A stretch of 64,000 nucleotides of DNA from Ornithodoros turicata (taxonomy: Eukaryota > Arthropoda > Arachnida > Ixodida > Argasidae), in contig NC_088201.1 in NCBI RefSeq assembly GCF_037126465.1, forward strand, positions 126,666,665 to 126,730,664. The letters run 5' to 3'. A model generated the notes under the pieces. That model saw only the letters and a program-made list of their open reading frames with translations. It was not told where the DNA came from and made no database searches. The position numbers and the translations under genes were made by a program. Of this stretch, positions 21,258-31,593 are shown piece by piece (the stretch's first letter is position 1; every line of letters starts with the position of its first letter).

Positions 21258-21877
21258 TTCAGAGCGTAGATATATTGACGTTCACCCGTAAAGAAATTGC
21301 TATGCAACCTGTGGTCCTCGTGCGTATAGTTGTGAAGATCCAAGAGTAAATAAGCGTGGGGCGACGACATTGCTTGTTTATATGCGTCCAGAAAATACTC
21401 CAATCTTTTTCTGCCAAATAGCTGTTGCCCGAAATGTTCCATCTGGTGCGCGGTGCGCCACAGGATGACGTAACTGGTGTTGTAGGTTATAGTTCTAAAA
21501 TGGCTACTGTTGAAAAAGATGTTTTGGACGAGTAAGAAGATCGAGGCGTTGGCGTGGTGAGAACCCCGAATGAAAAGATCGGTCACCTCCTTCAAGGAAC
21601 CAGCGTCGGTCATGTGATCGTCGACGACGATGAGCGAAGCGCGCGACGTGTCCCACTCTTGCGGTAGCTCCTTGGTAAATTTTAGAAAGTCCCCAAATTC
21701 GTCCTGCATGCTTGGCGAAGCATATTTCTGTACGTAGAATATTTGTGACGGCTTGTCCACGACGTCGTTCAGGTTCCTCAGTACATTCACAACGAAACTA
21801 GATTTGCCGGACATGGGGGGGCCATTTAAAATACAGCGAAAAGGATGACGGAAATGAAAATGTTCGTGGGAAGACAT
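21254..21877 (-). CDS. A32-like genome-packaging ATPase of the Polinton (207 aa)
   Basis: This is a FtsK/HerA-superfamily ATPase of the poxvirus A32/Polinton type, which pumps viral DNA into capsids. Walker A is GPPMSGKS (near residue 20, plus-strand about 21810) and Walker B is SLIVVDDHM (about 21630), with the two acidic residues typical of the family. A conserved sensor-like motif FLLVQNIFF and an NTSYVILW segment follow in the usual order. I chose the ATG at 21877 (MSSHEHF); the frame extends a few codons further upstream without an ATG. An initiator TCAGT lies on the minus strand at 21919-21915. The ORF is intact, and ~207 aa is within the usual size for this family. Confidence 0.88.
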   Translation of the reverse strand: MSSHEHFHFRHPFRCILNGPPMSGKSSFVVNVLRNLNDVVDKPSQIFYVQKYASPSMQDEFGDFLKFTKELPQEWDTSRASLIVVDDHMTDAGSLKEVTDLFIRGSHHANASIFLLVQNIFFNSSHFRTITYNTSYVILWRTAHQMEHFGQQLFGRKRLEYFLDAYKQAMSSPHAYLLLDLHNYTHEDHRLHSNFFTGERQYIYALK

Positions 21878-21889
21878 GTCGCGTGCATA

Positions 21890-22198
21890 CACATTGCGCG
21901 AAAGAAGAGAACAGACTGAGACTCGTAGCCAAATGCATCTCTTTGATTTACACGTTGTCGTCGTTGTCCTCTAGATCGGAACTGCCCAACACAGATTATC
22001 CAGGCTAAAGTTGGACTCCTTTTAGTCAGTCTACTGCTGCTGTCACGTGCTTGCAACCATTCCAGGCGGTGGACTTGAAAGGCTTCCTCCACGATGCCGC
22101 GAATAAATTTGCAAAGTTCTTAGTTTTTTGGCTTCTCCAGGCGATGACGAGAGACGCAGGAGAATAAACCACACATGGCGTTTTCCACGTATCTGTCA
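21890..22198 (-). other. Polinton region upstream of the ATPase, broken small ORF
   Basis: Overlapping minus-strand frames (22286-22026 and 22092-21826) look like parts of one small basic protein (KNFANLFA..., EEAFQVHRLEWLQARD, TKRSPTLAW) split by a frameshift. It would be the first gene downstream of the right-ITR promoter. I cannot assign a family. Confidence 0.35.
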
Positions 22199-23294
22199 GA
22201 ATGATGACGCGAGCGCAGTGCACGCTGCCTTTATACAAATAAGCGCACGCAAAGAAACGAGAGCGAAACCAAAACTGAGAAGCCACCTGTTACCGCTAAG
22301 AGAGCGCGCGCAGTGGGAGGAGCAGAGAGTGAAACCGAAACCAGGCGGGCGGGCGGCGCAGAGGGCGCTAGGAGCGCGCGCGCGCATGCGTATCTGCCAC
22401 AGCACGGCGTCCCAGTGACTTGCTCGCTAGATCTCGCAGAGTGCAGACGTGCGCTCGGTCACTCCGCAGTCCCCGCGCCGGCTCAGTTTGCGCCTGGCTG
22501 CCGTGGGGAGTGGACACACCGTCGTCGCGGGGGAAAACGTGAGTGATTTGCCGATGTATGTGCGTTGTTGGACCGCGTACTTTTTCTCGCATGTTTGCCG
22601 TGCCCTGTACGCACATGTTTAGACTTGTTTAGCAGTGACCAAGCCTTTTCTTTGTGTTGTCACATGTTTAGCGTTGTGTGCCTAGCGTTTTGCGGTTCCC
22701 GCCTTGTGTTAGCTGTGTAGTGTTGTGATGCTGTGGTTAGGCCTAACCGGTCGTCCCCCCTAAGGTTTTTCCCCGATGTGTACTGTTTTCTCCATGCTGT
22801 TTATCAGTAGCGGTTAGGCCTTTTCTCTTGCATGCCTAGACTTGTTTAGCAGTGTTGACATTTTTATCTGCTGCTAGAATCTTCTTTTTCTGTGTCTTGC
22901 TTGCATAGAGCTATGATGGTGGCGCCATCTGGTGTGATGCTTTGCAACTAGGTGGCCACCTGTCGTCGATCTCTGCAACTGCAGGGTGCCAACTACCAAC
23001 ATGGCGGGCGCTGGTCAGTCGGACGTTCCGGAGCGGTTTCTTCGTCACGGCGTCGTTGATTTTCGAATAAATTGTTCCTCTCCACCCTATCTGTATCTAT
23101 TTTTTTCTTTTTATGACCACGAGCATCCGGAAACACACATCTTGGTCTGGACAAGAGTTAGACGCTCCCCAATTAGTGTGGTGGCTCCCTGGAGGGTGCT
23201 GATTACTGTGGGGGGCAATTAGCTGTAATTGATTAATTAATCGTGTTTAGATGAAGATGTGCGTTCCGTATAGTCGTGGTCATTACATACTACT
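22199..23294. repeat. Right inverted terminal repeat of the Polinton
   Basis: This is the reverse complement of the left repeat (13295-14418) with some divergence. It holds the same palindrome GGTTAGGCCTAACC (22735-22748), the GCGCGCGCGC block and the CATACTACT terminus ending at 23294. Confidence 0.9.
22205..22235 (-). promoter_or_regulatory. Core promoter at the inner end of the right ITR
   Basis: The minus strand carries the ITR copy of TATAAAGG (22235-22228). About 30 bp downstream the initiator position reads TCATC rather than TCAGT. It would drive the minus-strand genes towards the ATPase, as the left-ITR promoter drives the plus-strand ORF. Confidence 0.55.
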
Positions 23295-23300
23295 GACTTC
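23295..23300. repeat. Target-site duplication of the Polinton, right copy
   Basis: GACTTC, identical to 13289-13294, directly after CATACTACT. Confidence 0.93.
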
Positions 23301-23780
23301 CAGCGTATGTACGTTTCTTGCTTAAGTTTTAAAGAAAGTTGCACCTAGCGAACCAATAATCAGATTTGTACAACAACAAATGATACGAAATGAATCTGCG
23401 GCACAATGCCAGGTCCCAAACGAACGATTCCAGATGACTCGAACATGCCCAGGCGACTAAAACAACTACTGATCCGTCTACTTACGAATGAAACATGTCC
23501 CCGTGACAGAGCGGCTTTCCGTTCAACGAGAGTCGCAGCCGGGACAGGAACACATTACCACACGTCGTTTATTCGATGATGCTCACGTTTTCACAATAAA
23601 TGACTTTTGAAAAGCAAAAACACACGGAGAGCAGCGCGAGAAACAAAGCCTTGCAAAATCGAAACTCTAGAGAGGATCACGTGGTGGACAGGACGTAATG
23701 GCGATTTTGACTCGAGCGACCGCTAGAGAGTGGCTAAGCTGTTCTAGAGGGAAAGAGCCACTCCTTGTGCTTCCTTCCTC
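23301..23780 (+). repeat. Right half of R1 repeat copy B
   Basis: It continues the R1 alignment interrupted at 13288: CAGCGTATGTACG, CAGATTTGTACAACAACA, AACGAACGATTCCAGATGAC, CGGGACAGGAACAC, GATCACGTGGTGGACAGGA and GACTCGAGCGACCGC all match 34825-35280 in order. Its position next to the Polinton end confirms the insertion site. Confidence 0.75.
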
Positions 23781-23789
23781 CATGCATTG

Positions 23790-24310
23790 GAATCGTGAGT
23801 ATCACGATTCCAATCAACTACATGTGGCTCCTTCCTTCCGCCGTGGGTCTGTCAGAGCTGCACGAGTTTCGGGATCCGTGGTGCCCATTTTCTCTGCTCC
23901 TATTACCATCCTCACTGTGAAACTCTCACTGCCGGTTCAGATCGGAGCAAAGAACCGTTTTTAGGTTTATTTGGGACGACCTGCCACAATTTTGTGTACT
24001 TTTACAGAATAGTCAGAACCCGTACACAGAAACAGCATCTTTGCAACGCTCGTAGCTGTTTCATGTACAATATGTGAATCGCTTAAAGGCACGCTCGTCA
24101 TGTACACATACACGGTATTCCACTTAAAATAGATCAAATCTTGAAAGAAAAAAAGGAAAGAAGTACACGAATGAAATCTTCTGAAGGTTCTTCAGAGTTT
24201 TCTCTAATCGCAGGCGTATATTAAACCCAGCTAATTAAGTATCATAATTGATCCAGGAAAAAAAAAAGAAATGCGTTTACGTCTTAAAGAAAAGAAAATA
24301 AACTGACAGA
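23790..24310. other. Intron sequence, nothing recognised
   Basis: A/T-rich with poly-A stretches near 24150 and 24260. No ORF or repeat that I can name. Confidence 0.3.
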
Positions 24311-24315
24311 TACGG

Positions 24316-25380
24316 ATGCAAGTTATAGTGACATCAAATCAAACGACAGCGACAGATTTGTTTGTTTGAGCTCGCCTGCCGTACGTTTATGCTTGATGCT
24401 GTCGATCGCGGTCCGCAGCTACTCACCTATGCACACATACGCGACGCAGTCTTCGCTGCTCCCGCGTGCGACGGGAAGCCGGTACGCGCGCGGCCCCTGA
24501 CTAGCGTTGCCACCTTTCGTAATGAAAAATACCGGCTGAGGGAGAGGAGGTGGAATAGAGGGAAAGGAGAAACGGCTTCCGGGAAAGGGAAAGTGGGTGA
24601 GGGGTGGACGAGCACACACAGAGAGAGAAAAAGAGCGAGCTTGCTCGCTCAAGATAATACGACGAAACGTATGGTCCTGTGCGTGGCTGGATCATTGAAG
24701 CTAGAAATTGCTATAAGCAGGCATGAACGCTACACGCTACCAAAATTACCAATATGCATCGCGCTACACTGGATCGTATTGAAGTAACCGGATTGGACTG
24801 CACTTTGAAAAACTAATCGACGCAGACAAACCCTTCTTTGCAGGCGGATATCTCATGATGGTTGTATATACGGCCTAAGTTCTAGCTGGCTCCACACAGC
24901 CACTGCTCTTGTCTCCTCCGAACACGACTTAATAAATAACAATGATAATCATAATGAATAACTATGGAAACGACTGGTGACTACGGAGTTGGGTCAGTGC
25001 TCTAGATTTATTCAAGCTGTAGCGGAATGTTGAAGGGAAAGCCCCGTAAAAGCCTCTATGAAAGGTGTTGAGCCACAAATACCGGCAAAGGGCAGCCGGT
25101 ATCACTTTCCTACCGGCAACCAGCACAGCGATCAAATAACCGCCCGTGCCGGTATAATACCGGCCTGGTGGCAACCCTACCCCTGACATGTGAAGTGATG
25201 ACACGTGATGCCAATGTCAAAGCCAACGTGGCCCTCCAAAATTACCAATATGCATCGCGTGCCCTTTTCTCGTTTCTTCGCTTCATCTCGCGGCTATGAA
25301 GAGAAGCATTTCCGCGATGCGGCGTACGGACGAGATCTTCACGAAATTCAGCCCTTCACAGCTGTCGCTGTAAAAGAACA
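24316..25380 (+). repeat. Dispersed repeat R2, interrupted by a hAT-like MITE
   Basis: The flanks 24316-24493 and 25188-25380 match 57893-58265. Shared blocks are GCAAGTTA..AG..CATCA, CGACAGCGACAGA, CTTCGCTTCATCTCGC and GATCTTCACG.AATT..GCCC. In this copy a 24-bp segment (CCAAAATTACCAATATGCAT + CGCG) occurs twice, at about 24740 and 25228, on either side of the MITE end. Confidence 0.55.
24502..25179. mobile_element. hAT-type non-autonomous transposon with 8-bp target duplication
   Basis: Terminal inverted repeats TAGCGTTGCCACC / GGTGGCAACCCTA bound 678 bp. CCCCTGAC is duplicated exactly at both sides (24494-24501 and 25180-25187). An 8-bp duplication and TAG-start termini are typical of the hAT superfamily. 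Subterminal ATACCGGC motifs recur inside the right end. No transposase ORF. Confidence 0.88.
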
Positions 25381-25399
25381 AAGAAAACGCAGGAGAATG

Positions 25400-26570
25400 G
25401 AAGGACGGAAGTCTGAACGACTCCTGTCTCGAGCCATGTTTGTTACGAACACACAGCATAATCATAAACGACCTTCGTTCCCCGATACGGAGTCCTTCAT
25501 ATGTCCTTTTCCTTACGACCTATACGTGATGAACAGTTATGTACTTGATGTAATGCAGCGTTGATACCTCCTTAAAGGGACTATAGCATCTGGAAACGTG
25601 TAATGTTCGTCGCCGCTTCACAGTTAACTTGGCCGAGTTTCTCTCCAAATGCGGCCCACTTATTAAATAAACGAAGATTCGCACTCTCCCTACAGCTAAG
25701 CAAGCACCAGCGATCGCAACACCATTATGACGGCAGCGAGGAACACCAATGGAAGTGCAGGCGATTGTCTCCGAGGTCGTCTCCTTCGCGTTCGCACCGA
25801 AATATATTAAAATTGAAAATACATTGGTAAATACTTTCGATTACCAGTATCAGTTCCGACGCGACCATGTTGCGGGGGACACGGTGGTACCCTACTAGCT
25901 GTTCGAACACATTCGACGCTAACCAGAAACAACATTCCACAAGTCGATCTCCGACTCTCCGTGATCTGCAGACAGTAGACGCCATCCCTCGCGCCTGCCG
26001 GTCGGTCGCCAAGGGCTCCAGCAGCTCCCCGATTGGACTTGTGCGCAGCAAAGGGCGCTCACTGATTGGACTTGTCCGCGTAAAGTTTCCAGAGAGGGAA
26101 TTCCGGAATACCGTCACCGTCAGTCGTCTGCTCTTGCGATGCGTTACATCAAACTGCACAGGAATACCTCCACTAATACTCGTCGGATTTTCGACGTTAA
26201 CATCAGTGATGAACGCGCAGTAAAACGGGATTGTAGTTTCGGAATCGACCGCGCCGTATGCGGCAGTCCTTTGATAGGTCAGCTGTTGCACGTCAAACCA
26301 CACTTGAAGCGATATTGGGACAAACCTAAGAGAGTTTAGCTTTTAGTGCACACTGGGTGATGGTGTCAAGTCCATAAATGCGGTCTCAGTCCGGGCGACT
26401 CAGCCGGCCACGAATTCGGTCCCCGCTGTCCCATTCATTGGTTTTCGAACGCACCGTCCAGCCAGCCTCGTGAAAAGCTGCTGTCAGGTGATGCACAATC
26501 TTGCTGAAACTACATTCGTGGCAAACGAGCCAGTGGCCGGAATACCACTGCAAAACTCACCCACCGAACC
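25400..26570. other. Intron sequence, nothing firmly recognised
   Basis: A 192-residue minus-strand ORF (26303-25725) is open but has no motif I recognise. Its composition and lack of splice or promoter context give no support for a real gene. Confidence 0.3.
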
Positions 26571-26575
26571 TTTCA

Positions 26576-28170
26576 AACAACAACAACTTTATTTTGAGAT
26601 GGAGAGTGGGGAGGTTCATCGCCAGATGCGATACTCTACCCCATTGCTGGTGGGGATGTGGGAAATAAAATAAGGAGCCCCTTTCCAATAACTATCGAAG
26701 TGCGATGGTGGCCAGAATGAGCTTTCGGGCGCAGATCGTTGCTGGGCTGGATTGGGCTAGGGACCAACTAATTTCGATAGGGAGAAGGGGCGAGAGTCCA
26801 GTTGACTAAGATACTCGGAGAGTGCGGTTCGGGAAGGTTGATATGGGGGCAATGAAGAAGAATGTGTTCCAGATCCTCAAGAGCACCACAGTGGCAGCAG
26901 GTGGGAGAGTCAACTTGTCTCAAGCGGTAACGCCACTGAGCTGTAAAGGCCACATTGAGTCGCATTCGGTGGATTGATGCGGCATATTGACGAGAGGTGT
27001 TTCTTGGCATGCGGAAAGCGAGCGTTGGATCAACTCTGCTCAACATAGATAGGGGGCGAATGTCGGTCGTCCAGTGACGGGAAGTCAGGGGTGTCACGAG
27101 GCGGCGCAGAATGGAACGGCGGTCTCCTCTCAGCAGAACAACACTGGTCCGTTTCCGATACGAGAGTGCTGCCTCTGCGGCGCTGTCGGCCCGCTCATTC
27201 CCCACGACACCACAATGGGCTGGAACCCACTGGAGAACTAGCCTGTGGACTGCTGCGTAGACAGTGTGGTAAGCCATTAACACATCTGTGACGAGGGGTG
27301 CGGAGGGGCCTCATATGCCGGAATTTTTCGATAGCTTGAAGTGCAGATTTGGAGTCTGTGAAGACTGCCCATTCCCGTGGGTAAAATCAGCGATGTGTTG
27401 TAGAAAGAAAAGGATGGCATAGAGTTCGCAGCTGTTGAGGAGGTTGGTTGTGAAAGGCGTCGTCCTTGCACTACGCCTTCGGATGGTATGACGAATGCTG
27501 AGGCGGACTTCTTGTTTTCGGGATGCGCCATCTGTATATGCTGCATTAAACGTAGAAAACTTCTCGTCTACCAGAGCATGAAAATGGCTCGGAGGATTTG
27601 AGGGTGGGACCTGATCTCCTCTTTGCAGAAGGTTCGGAAGGCTTACGAAAGTCGGCGGTACCGGCAGAAACCAGGGGGCTTCCGGCGGTATAATGTCCTT
27701 AGCTATGAAGCCAGTGAGAGTCTGGCGTGTCCTCTGCGCTACTCGATAGAAGTCGCTTTCAGGGCGGTATCGAAGTTTCCTGAGGAGCGGGTGACGGGGA
27801 ATGTGAGCAGGCAAACGTAGGAAGTGCCGAGCCGTTTCACGTTCACGTAGAACCTCAACCGGGAGTTCACCAGTTTCAGCCAGGGTTTGCCCTGCCTCAG
27901 CCGACGCAACGACGAAGGCTTCGAGCAAACAGGGACCGTAGGGTATTTAATGATGTTGCTGATATCCTTTGCAGAACAAGAAGGCTGTAAAGCACAGTCG
28001 CCCTCACCAACGCCGCGTGAACTGCGAGCAGGGAACGATGATCACAGCCCCATCCTGAGCCAGAAAGATGTTAATTGCGGGGAGCACTTTAGTTTCAAGG
28101 TGTTTAATGTGGCGAGCCCAGCGCAACTCGATTACCTTTCAATATGTCGCTGTGTCGTTGACGTATGGGA
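26576..28170 (-). mobile_element. LINE with RNase H domain, 5'-truncated (family L1a)
   Basis: The minus strand encodes, in two frames (27928-27311 and 27283-26768), the end of a non-LTR reverse transcriptase polyprotein. A degraded upstream part reaches to about 28170. The RNase H domain shows FNAAYTDGAS (catalytic Asp of DG), a CELYAILFFLQHI helix and QWVPAHCGVVGNERADSAAE (last catalytic segment), followed by a zinc-binding CCHCGALEDLEHILLHCPH. The 3' UTR ends AATAAAGTTGTTGTTG on the minus strand at 26576. This is an I/R1-group layout. A frame change near 27300 makes it dead. Confidence 0.85.
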
Positions 28171-28255
28171 ATGTTCGGAGTTAAAGAAAGGACACCAGCA
28201 GTGGGGTTCGCACCCAGACCCTCTGATTGCCCTAACTGCCTCATCCACTACAACG
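28170..28255 (-). mobile_element. Possible tRNA-derived SINE fragment
   Basis: On the minus strand a tRNA-like A-box region (TAGTGGATGAGGCAGTTAGG) is followed about 30 bases on by GGGTGCGAACCCC, a B-box-like element. No complete tRNA fold is visible. It is adjacent to the LINE 5' breakpoint. Confidence 0.45.
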
Positions 28256-28668
28256 TTTCAAGCCTATGTAAAGTTGTGCAGCTACGTAATGTCCCATCGA
28301 ATAATACCGGGCCAACGATGCAGCCGTGCGTCAAAAAACCCGCTCTTCAAATGAATAATTAAAATGTAGCAAATTAACAATGTATAATTATATTGGCACA
28401 GTGGAACAAAATACGGGCGCGTACGCCACAAGGCTCTGAACAACCCTTAAACGGTTTCATTCGCATGCGGTGCATTTTAGATTTGACACCATGTCACATC
28501 CACACCAGCAGCCTGCACGTAGTCTAGTGCTGCACACACGTGCAATCTTTCCACTGAATTGACCATAAAAGCGCTAAGAAGACGAGCACAGACGACACAA
28601 CGTTGAGCACTCTGATGATCCAACGAGCACAAATGAATGTTTTACGGTTCATTTAAAACGCCGCTTAC

Positions 28669-28832
28669 CAGAGGCACGAGTTCTCCGCGTTCCAGGACGC
28701 CACTTATCGCCTTTCCAACGTCCGTGCCAGCTTGTACCTCATCTCGAACGAGATCGCTTGAAAGGATGTGCGTAAAGCCGTACTTTTCGGCTATCATAGC
28801 ACACTGGGTCCTTTTACCGGAGCCGGGACCTC
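28669..28832 (-). CDS. Adenylate kinase, P-loop exon (second kinase exon)
   Basis: This 164-nt exon is preceded by CACAG and followed by CTG|GTAAGC. It starts in phase 1 and ends in phase 0. It encodes GGPGSGKRTQC (the P-loop that binds ATP phosphates), then KYGFTHILSSDLVRDEV and ERGELVPL (NMP-binding domain). The family usually has GGPGSGKGTQC, so one glycine is arginine here, a variant of unknown effect. The first glycine codon is split with the preceding exon (34162-34225), and joining them restores VFGGPGSGK exactly. Confidence 0.93.
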
Positions 28833-28849
28833 CTGTGTAAAGTGGAAGA

Positions 28850-29330
28850 GAAGAGACTCGTTAGAACTCGTTAGGCAATCGCTAAATTGAAGAAAGTACG
28901 ATATTCTTACGCGTAGGAAATGCGATATATTATTGATTGATTCTTCAACTCTGGTGTTTTGAGTGTTGCTACTTGTTGCTAATTTCTATAGCCCATATGA
29001 TTAACAGTTCAACTCAATTATTCAATGAAAATTCGGTTTTCAACAATTCTACCATGCTGCATAGCTCCCTGGTGGACATCCTTATAGGGCGGCGGTACAG
29101 GTCCGCTGTTCGTGCGAAGAGGAAGTAACAGTTCTGAGGTGGAAGAGATCAACCAAACACAAGCCTCAAGCTTCCGAGTAACACGAAAGACTGAAACATG
29201 GCGGTCTTTCCGACATATTTTTGGCATCTCGAGGCTTGTGTTTTGTTCGTCTGTGCGTTTGGCGTCAGAGCAGTTACCTACATTCCGTCATGTTCACCAG
29301 ATGCCGCTGCCTTGTCCTGGGTTGTATGAT
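28850..29330. other. Intron sequence, nothing recognised
   Basis: A/T-rich, short ORFs only. A stretch starting near 29340 (CGGGCTGAATAATTCGTAAACGGG) resembles the end of the CAGGGTG MITE at 10790 and may be a decayed relative extending to about 29560. Confidence 0.35.
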
Positions 29331-29754
29331 TATATGTTTCAGGTAGGTTCCCGGGCTGAATAATTCGTAAACGGGTGGCACAATCGAAAAACTTGCTTGT
29401 CAGCGAGCATGCCCGAGACATCGACCAAGAACTGAGCACTGAACGGTTCATCTGCATACACTCATTAATTAAATAAAACCCCTAACTTTTAAATTGTACT
29501 TAATTTCGGACACCTTCGGAGCCTGTTCTGCGAGAGAAATCACGAGGAGAGAGGCTATAAGAAAAGCTGGGAGAGAGACCAATGGGGGTAGAGCAAATGG
29601 GCTGTATGGAGGCGAGCACTCGTCCCAGCGTCCAAGTCCGGGAAGCGCCATGATCGAGATTGTAGATTCGGCCACAGTCTTTCCAAGGTAGATTTAGCCA
29701 GGTAGCGAATGTGACCCGCCAACACTGTCATATCCGTGACTCAAGCGACCCTGA

Positions 29755-30260
29755 GGCTGCGTTCCAATACCTCGCGCCCACGAAGCCGCCTGACTTGGCA
29801 GCTGAGTAGACCCTCTTTGCTTGTCACTATTGGAACAGGCTTGCTTAGCCGAGCTTGCGCCACGAGGCACCTGTGGCGCCATCTCGTTGCTCACGCAAGA
29901 AATGCGTACGGCGCAAGCGCAGCAGGACTCTAATGCGCTAAGTTTATAGGACATCGTGCATAAACTGTCACCTTCACAACTAAACATGTGTTGCAACTTT
30001 CTACGCAGTTTCAAAAAACATACCACTATGTGCAACTTTACATTTAAAGTCAGCAGAAACAGCGGGCACGCTGGTACCGTCAACGCGCGTCTCCATCCCG
30101 GCTGTCAGATGGTCAGGCGTATAACTAGACTGCATCAATGCGCACTGGGCGGTAGTCGACTGAATAGCGGACTTGGCGAGATTTGGAACGAGACTTAACA
30201 TGGCGGCACTTCCGCTTAGACCGCTAGGCAGTCGACTAACCGGGGTATTGGAACGCAGCC
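29755..30260. mobile_element. Harbinger-like MITE with TGA target duplication
   Basis: Terminal inverted repeats GGCTGCGTTCCAATACC (29755) and its complement (ending 30260) are flanked by the trinucleotide TGA on both sides (29752-29754, 30261-30263). A 3-bp TNA duplication is typical of PIF/Harbinger elements. The element is 506 bp with no transposase. Confidence 0.75.
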
Positions 30261-30269
30261 TGAGTGTTG

Positions 30270-31590
30270 GTAGCACAGGTACGATCGCGAAAGGGAAGGG
30301 TCTCGGGTTTTCAAGTCAGGTACGATCGTCAACAAGAAATATTTACGACGCGCGCATGGCTCTTTATTCATAAGTTAATATTCATAATTCTTAACTTAAA
30401 TATAGAGAAAGCTATCTGTTGCCCCAGTAGTACACATATACGAAATCATCTACCACCGAGTACGTTTCCTTATCCTGCTCCACTGCGCATGTGTAAGGGC
30501 GGGCTCATGTGTCCGTGCATTGTAATGCGGAGTGCGTACACTTTTTGGATTAAACTGGAAGCGGCGTTCACATCTCGGAGCTCTAGATTAACAAGTGTGA
30601 ACAGATGAATACAATGCATCACCTGTTGCTGGCCCCATGAAAAAAAGATTTCGTCATAGCGAGACCGGCCATAATTGCGTGAGTGTGAATCTGCTGTGCA
30701 CCAACGATGCCATGTTTTTTGCAACGAACCAATTATGATCATTCATTAAAGAAATAGAAACAGCTAATCACTACGTGTACCTTTAGCCGTAGGTGAGGAA
30801 TGGACATTAAGTGAAACTTCCTGTTTATTTGTGGTTCTTACGTACCCTTCGTCAAAGCCTGTAATAACTATTTATTTCGAACTGATATGTGTGTCATTAA
30901 ACCTGATATGATCAATTAATAATTACGATTATGATATGATTAATTTCCCTCCGTTCACCTCTAGTGTTGCTGCTCTGGGTGATTAGTGTGGTTCAGTCAG
31001 ATAAAGAGGAAGGGAATACAACGCAAACGAAGTACGCGAATGCGGTGGTGGTGCAGGTGAAAGGGCTCGCGAAAGCGCCATGGCTAATTATGGACCGCCT
31101 ATTATTCATACTGCTGAAGTCATATCTTACGTCATTTATTTACAATCGTAGTAGTCCGCGCAACGGATGGACGGCGCCGACGGTCTCTATCGTGGCGTCT
31201 TTCTGAGAGGCAGGAGTATATGGGAGTTTCGCTACCTGTCAATATATACCTTTGTCTTTCCACGCGTTAAGACCAGGCGCGTTCGGTGCCATGGTATCCA
31301 ATCCAATCCAAGTCGTGCTTGCTTCCACTGGGCACCGTGTGCCATGCCATGTGCGAGGTGTGTGTTTGTTTTGTCTGCTCTCACGTGTGCGCTTGGATTG
31401 TCTTATTCCGTAAGGAGCAAGTATCGTACCGTTTAAACATTGTGCTGCTCCATGAAAGTACTGCGCATGGAACTCGTGAGTGACGCCGTGCATAACACGC
31501 TAGGCCTACCGTATTTCTTATGGCGGCTCACATAAGTATTAAGAGCCCCCCCCCCCCCATTCGCTAGCTTGTTTTTTAGTTATTATGAGA
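30270..31590. other. Intron sequence, nothing recognised
   Basis: Short ORFs only. It includes a 13-base poly-C tract at 31546-31558. Confidence 0.3.
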
Positions 31591-31593
31591 GTT

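Larger units (their letters stand above)
13295..23294. mobile_element. Polinton/Maverick-type self-synthesising transposon, decayed, 10,000 bp
   Basis: The boundaries are defined by a 6-bp target duplication, AG...CT termini and ~1.1-kb inverted terminal repeats. Inside are a protein-primed-type DNA polymerase B (minus), an A32-like packaging ATPase (minus), several small ORFs and a SINE insertion. Full Polintons are usually 15-20 kb and also carry a retroviral-like integrase, an adenovirus-type protease and two jelly-roll capsid genes. I recognise none of these here, so this looks like a shortened member or a distinct lineage that depends on others. Frameshifts in the polymerase show it is no longer autonomous. 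It is in the 16.5-kb adenylate kinase intron. Confidence 0.88.

Noticed and set aside
13969..22616. Matching ~80-residue ORFs in the two Polinton ITRs (13969-14217 plus; 22616-22368 minus)
   Set aside because: Their similarity follows from the inverted repeat. They run through GC-rich non-coding sequence, have no promoter in the right place and no recognisable domain.
25725..26303. 192-residue minus ORF as a host gene
   Set aside because: No domain, no splice or promoter context, and an ORF of this length can occur by chance in GC-balanced repeat-rich sequence.
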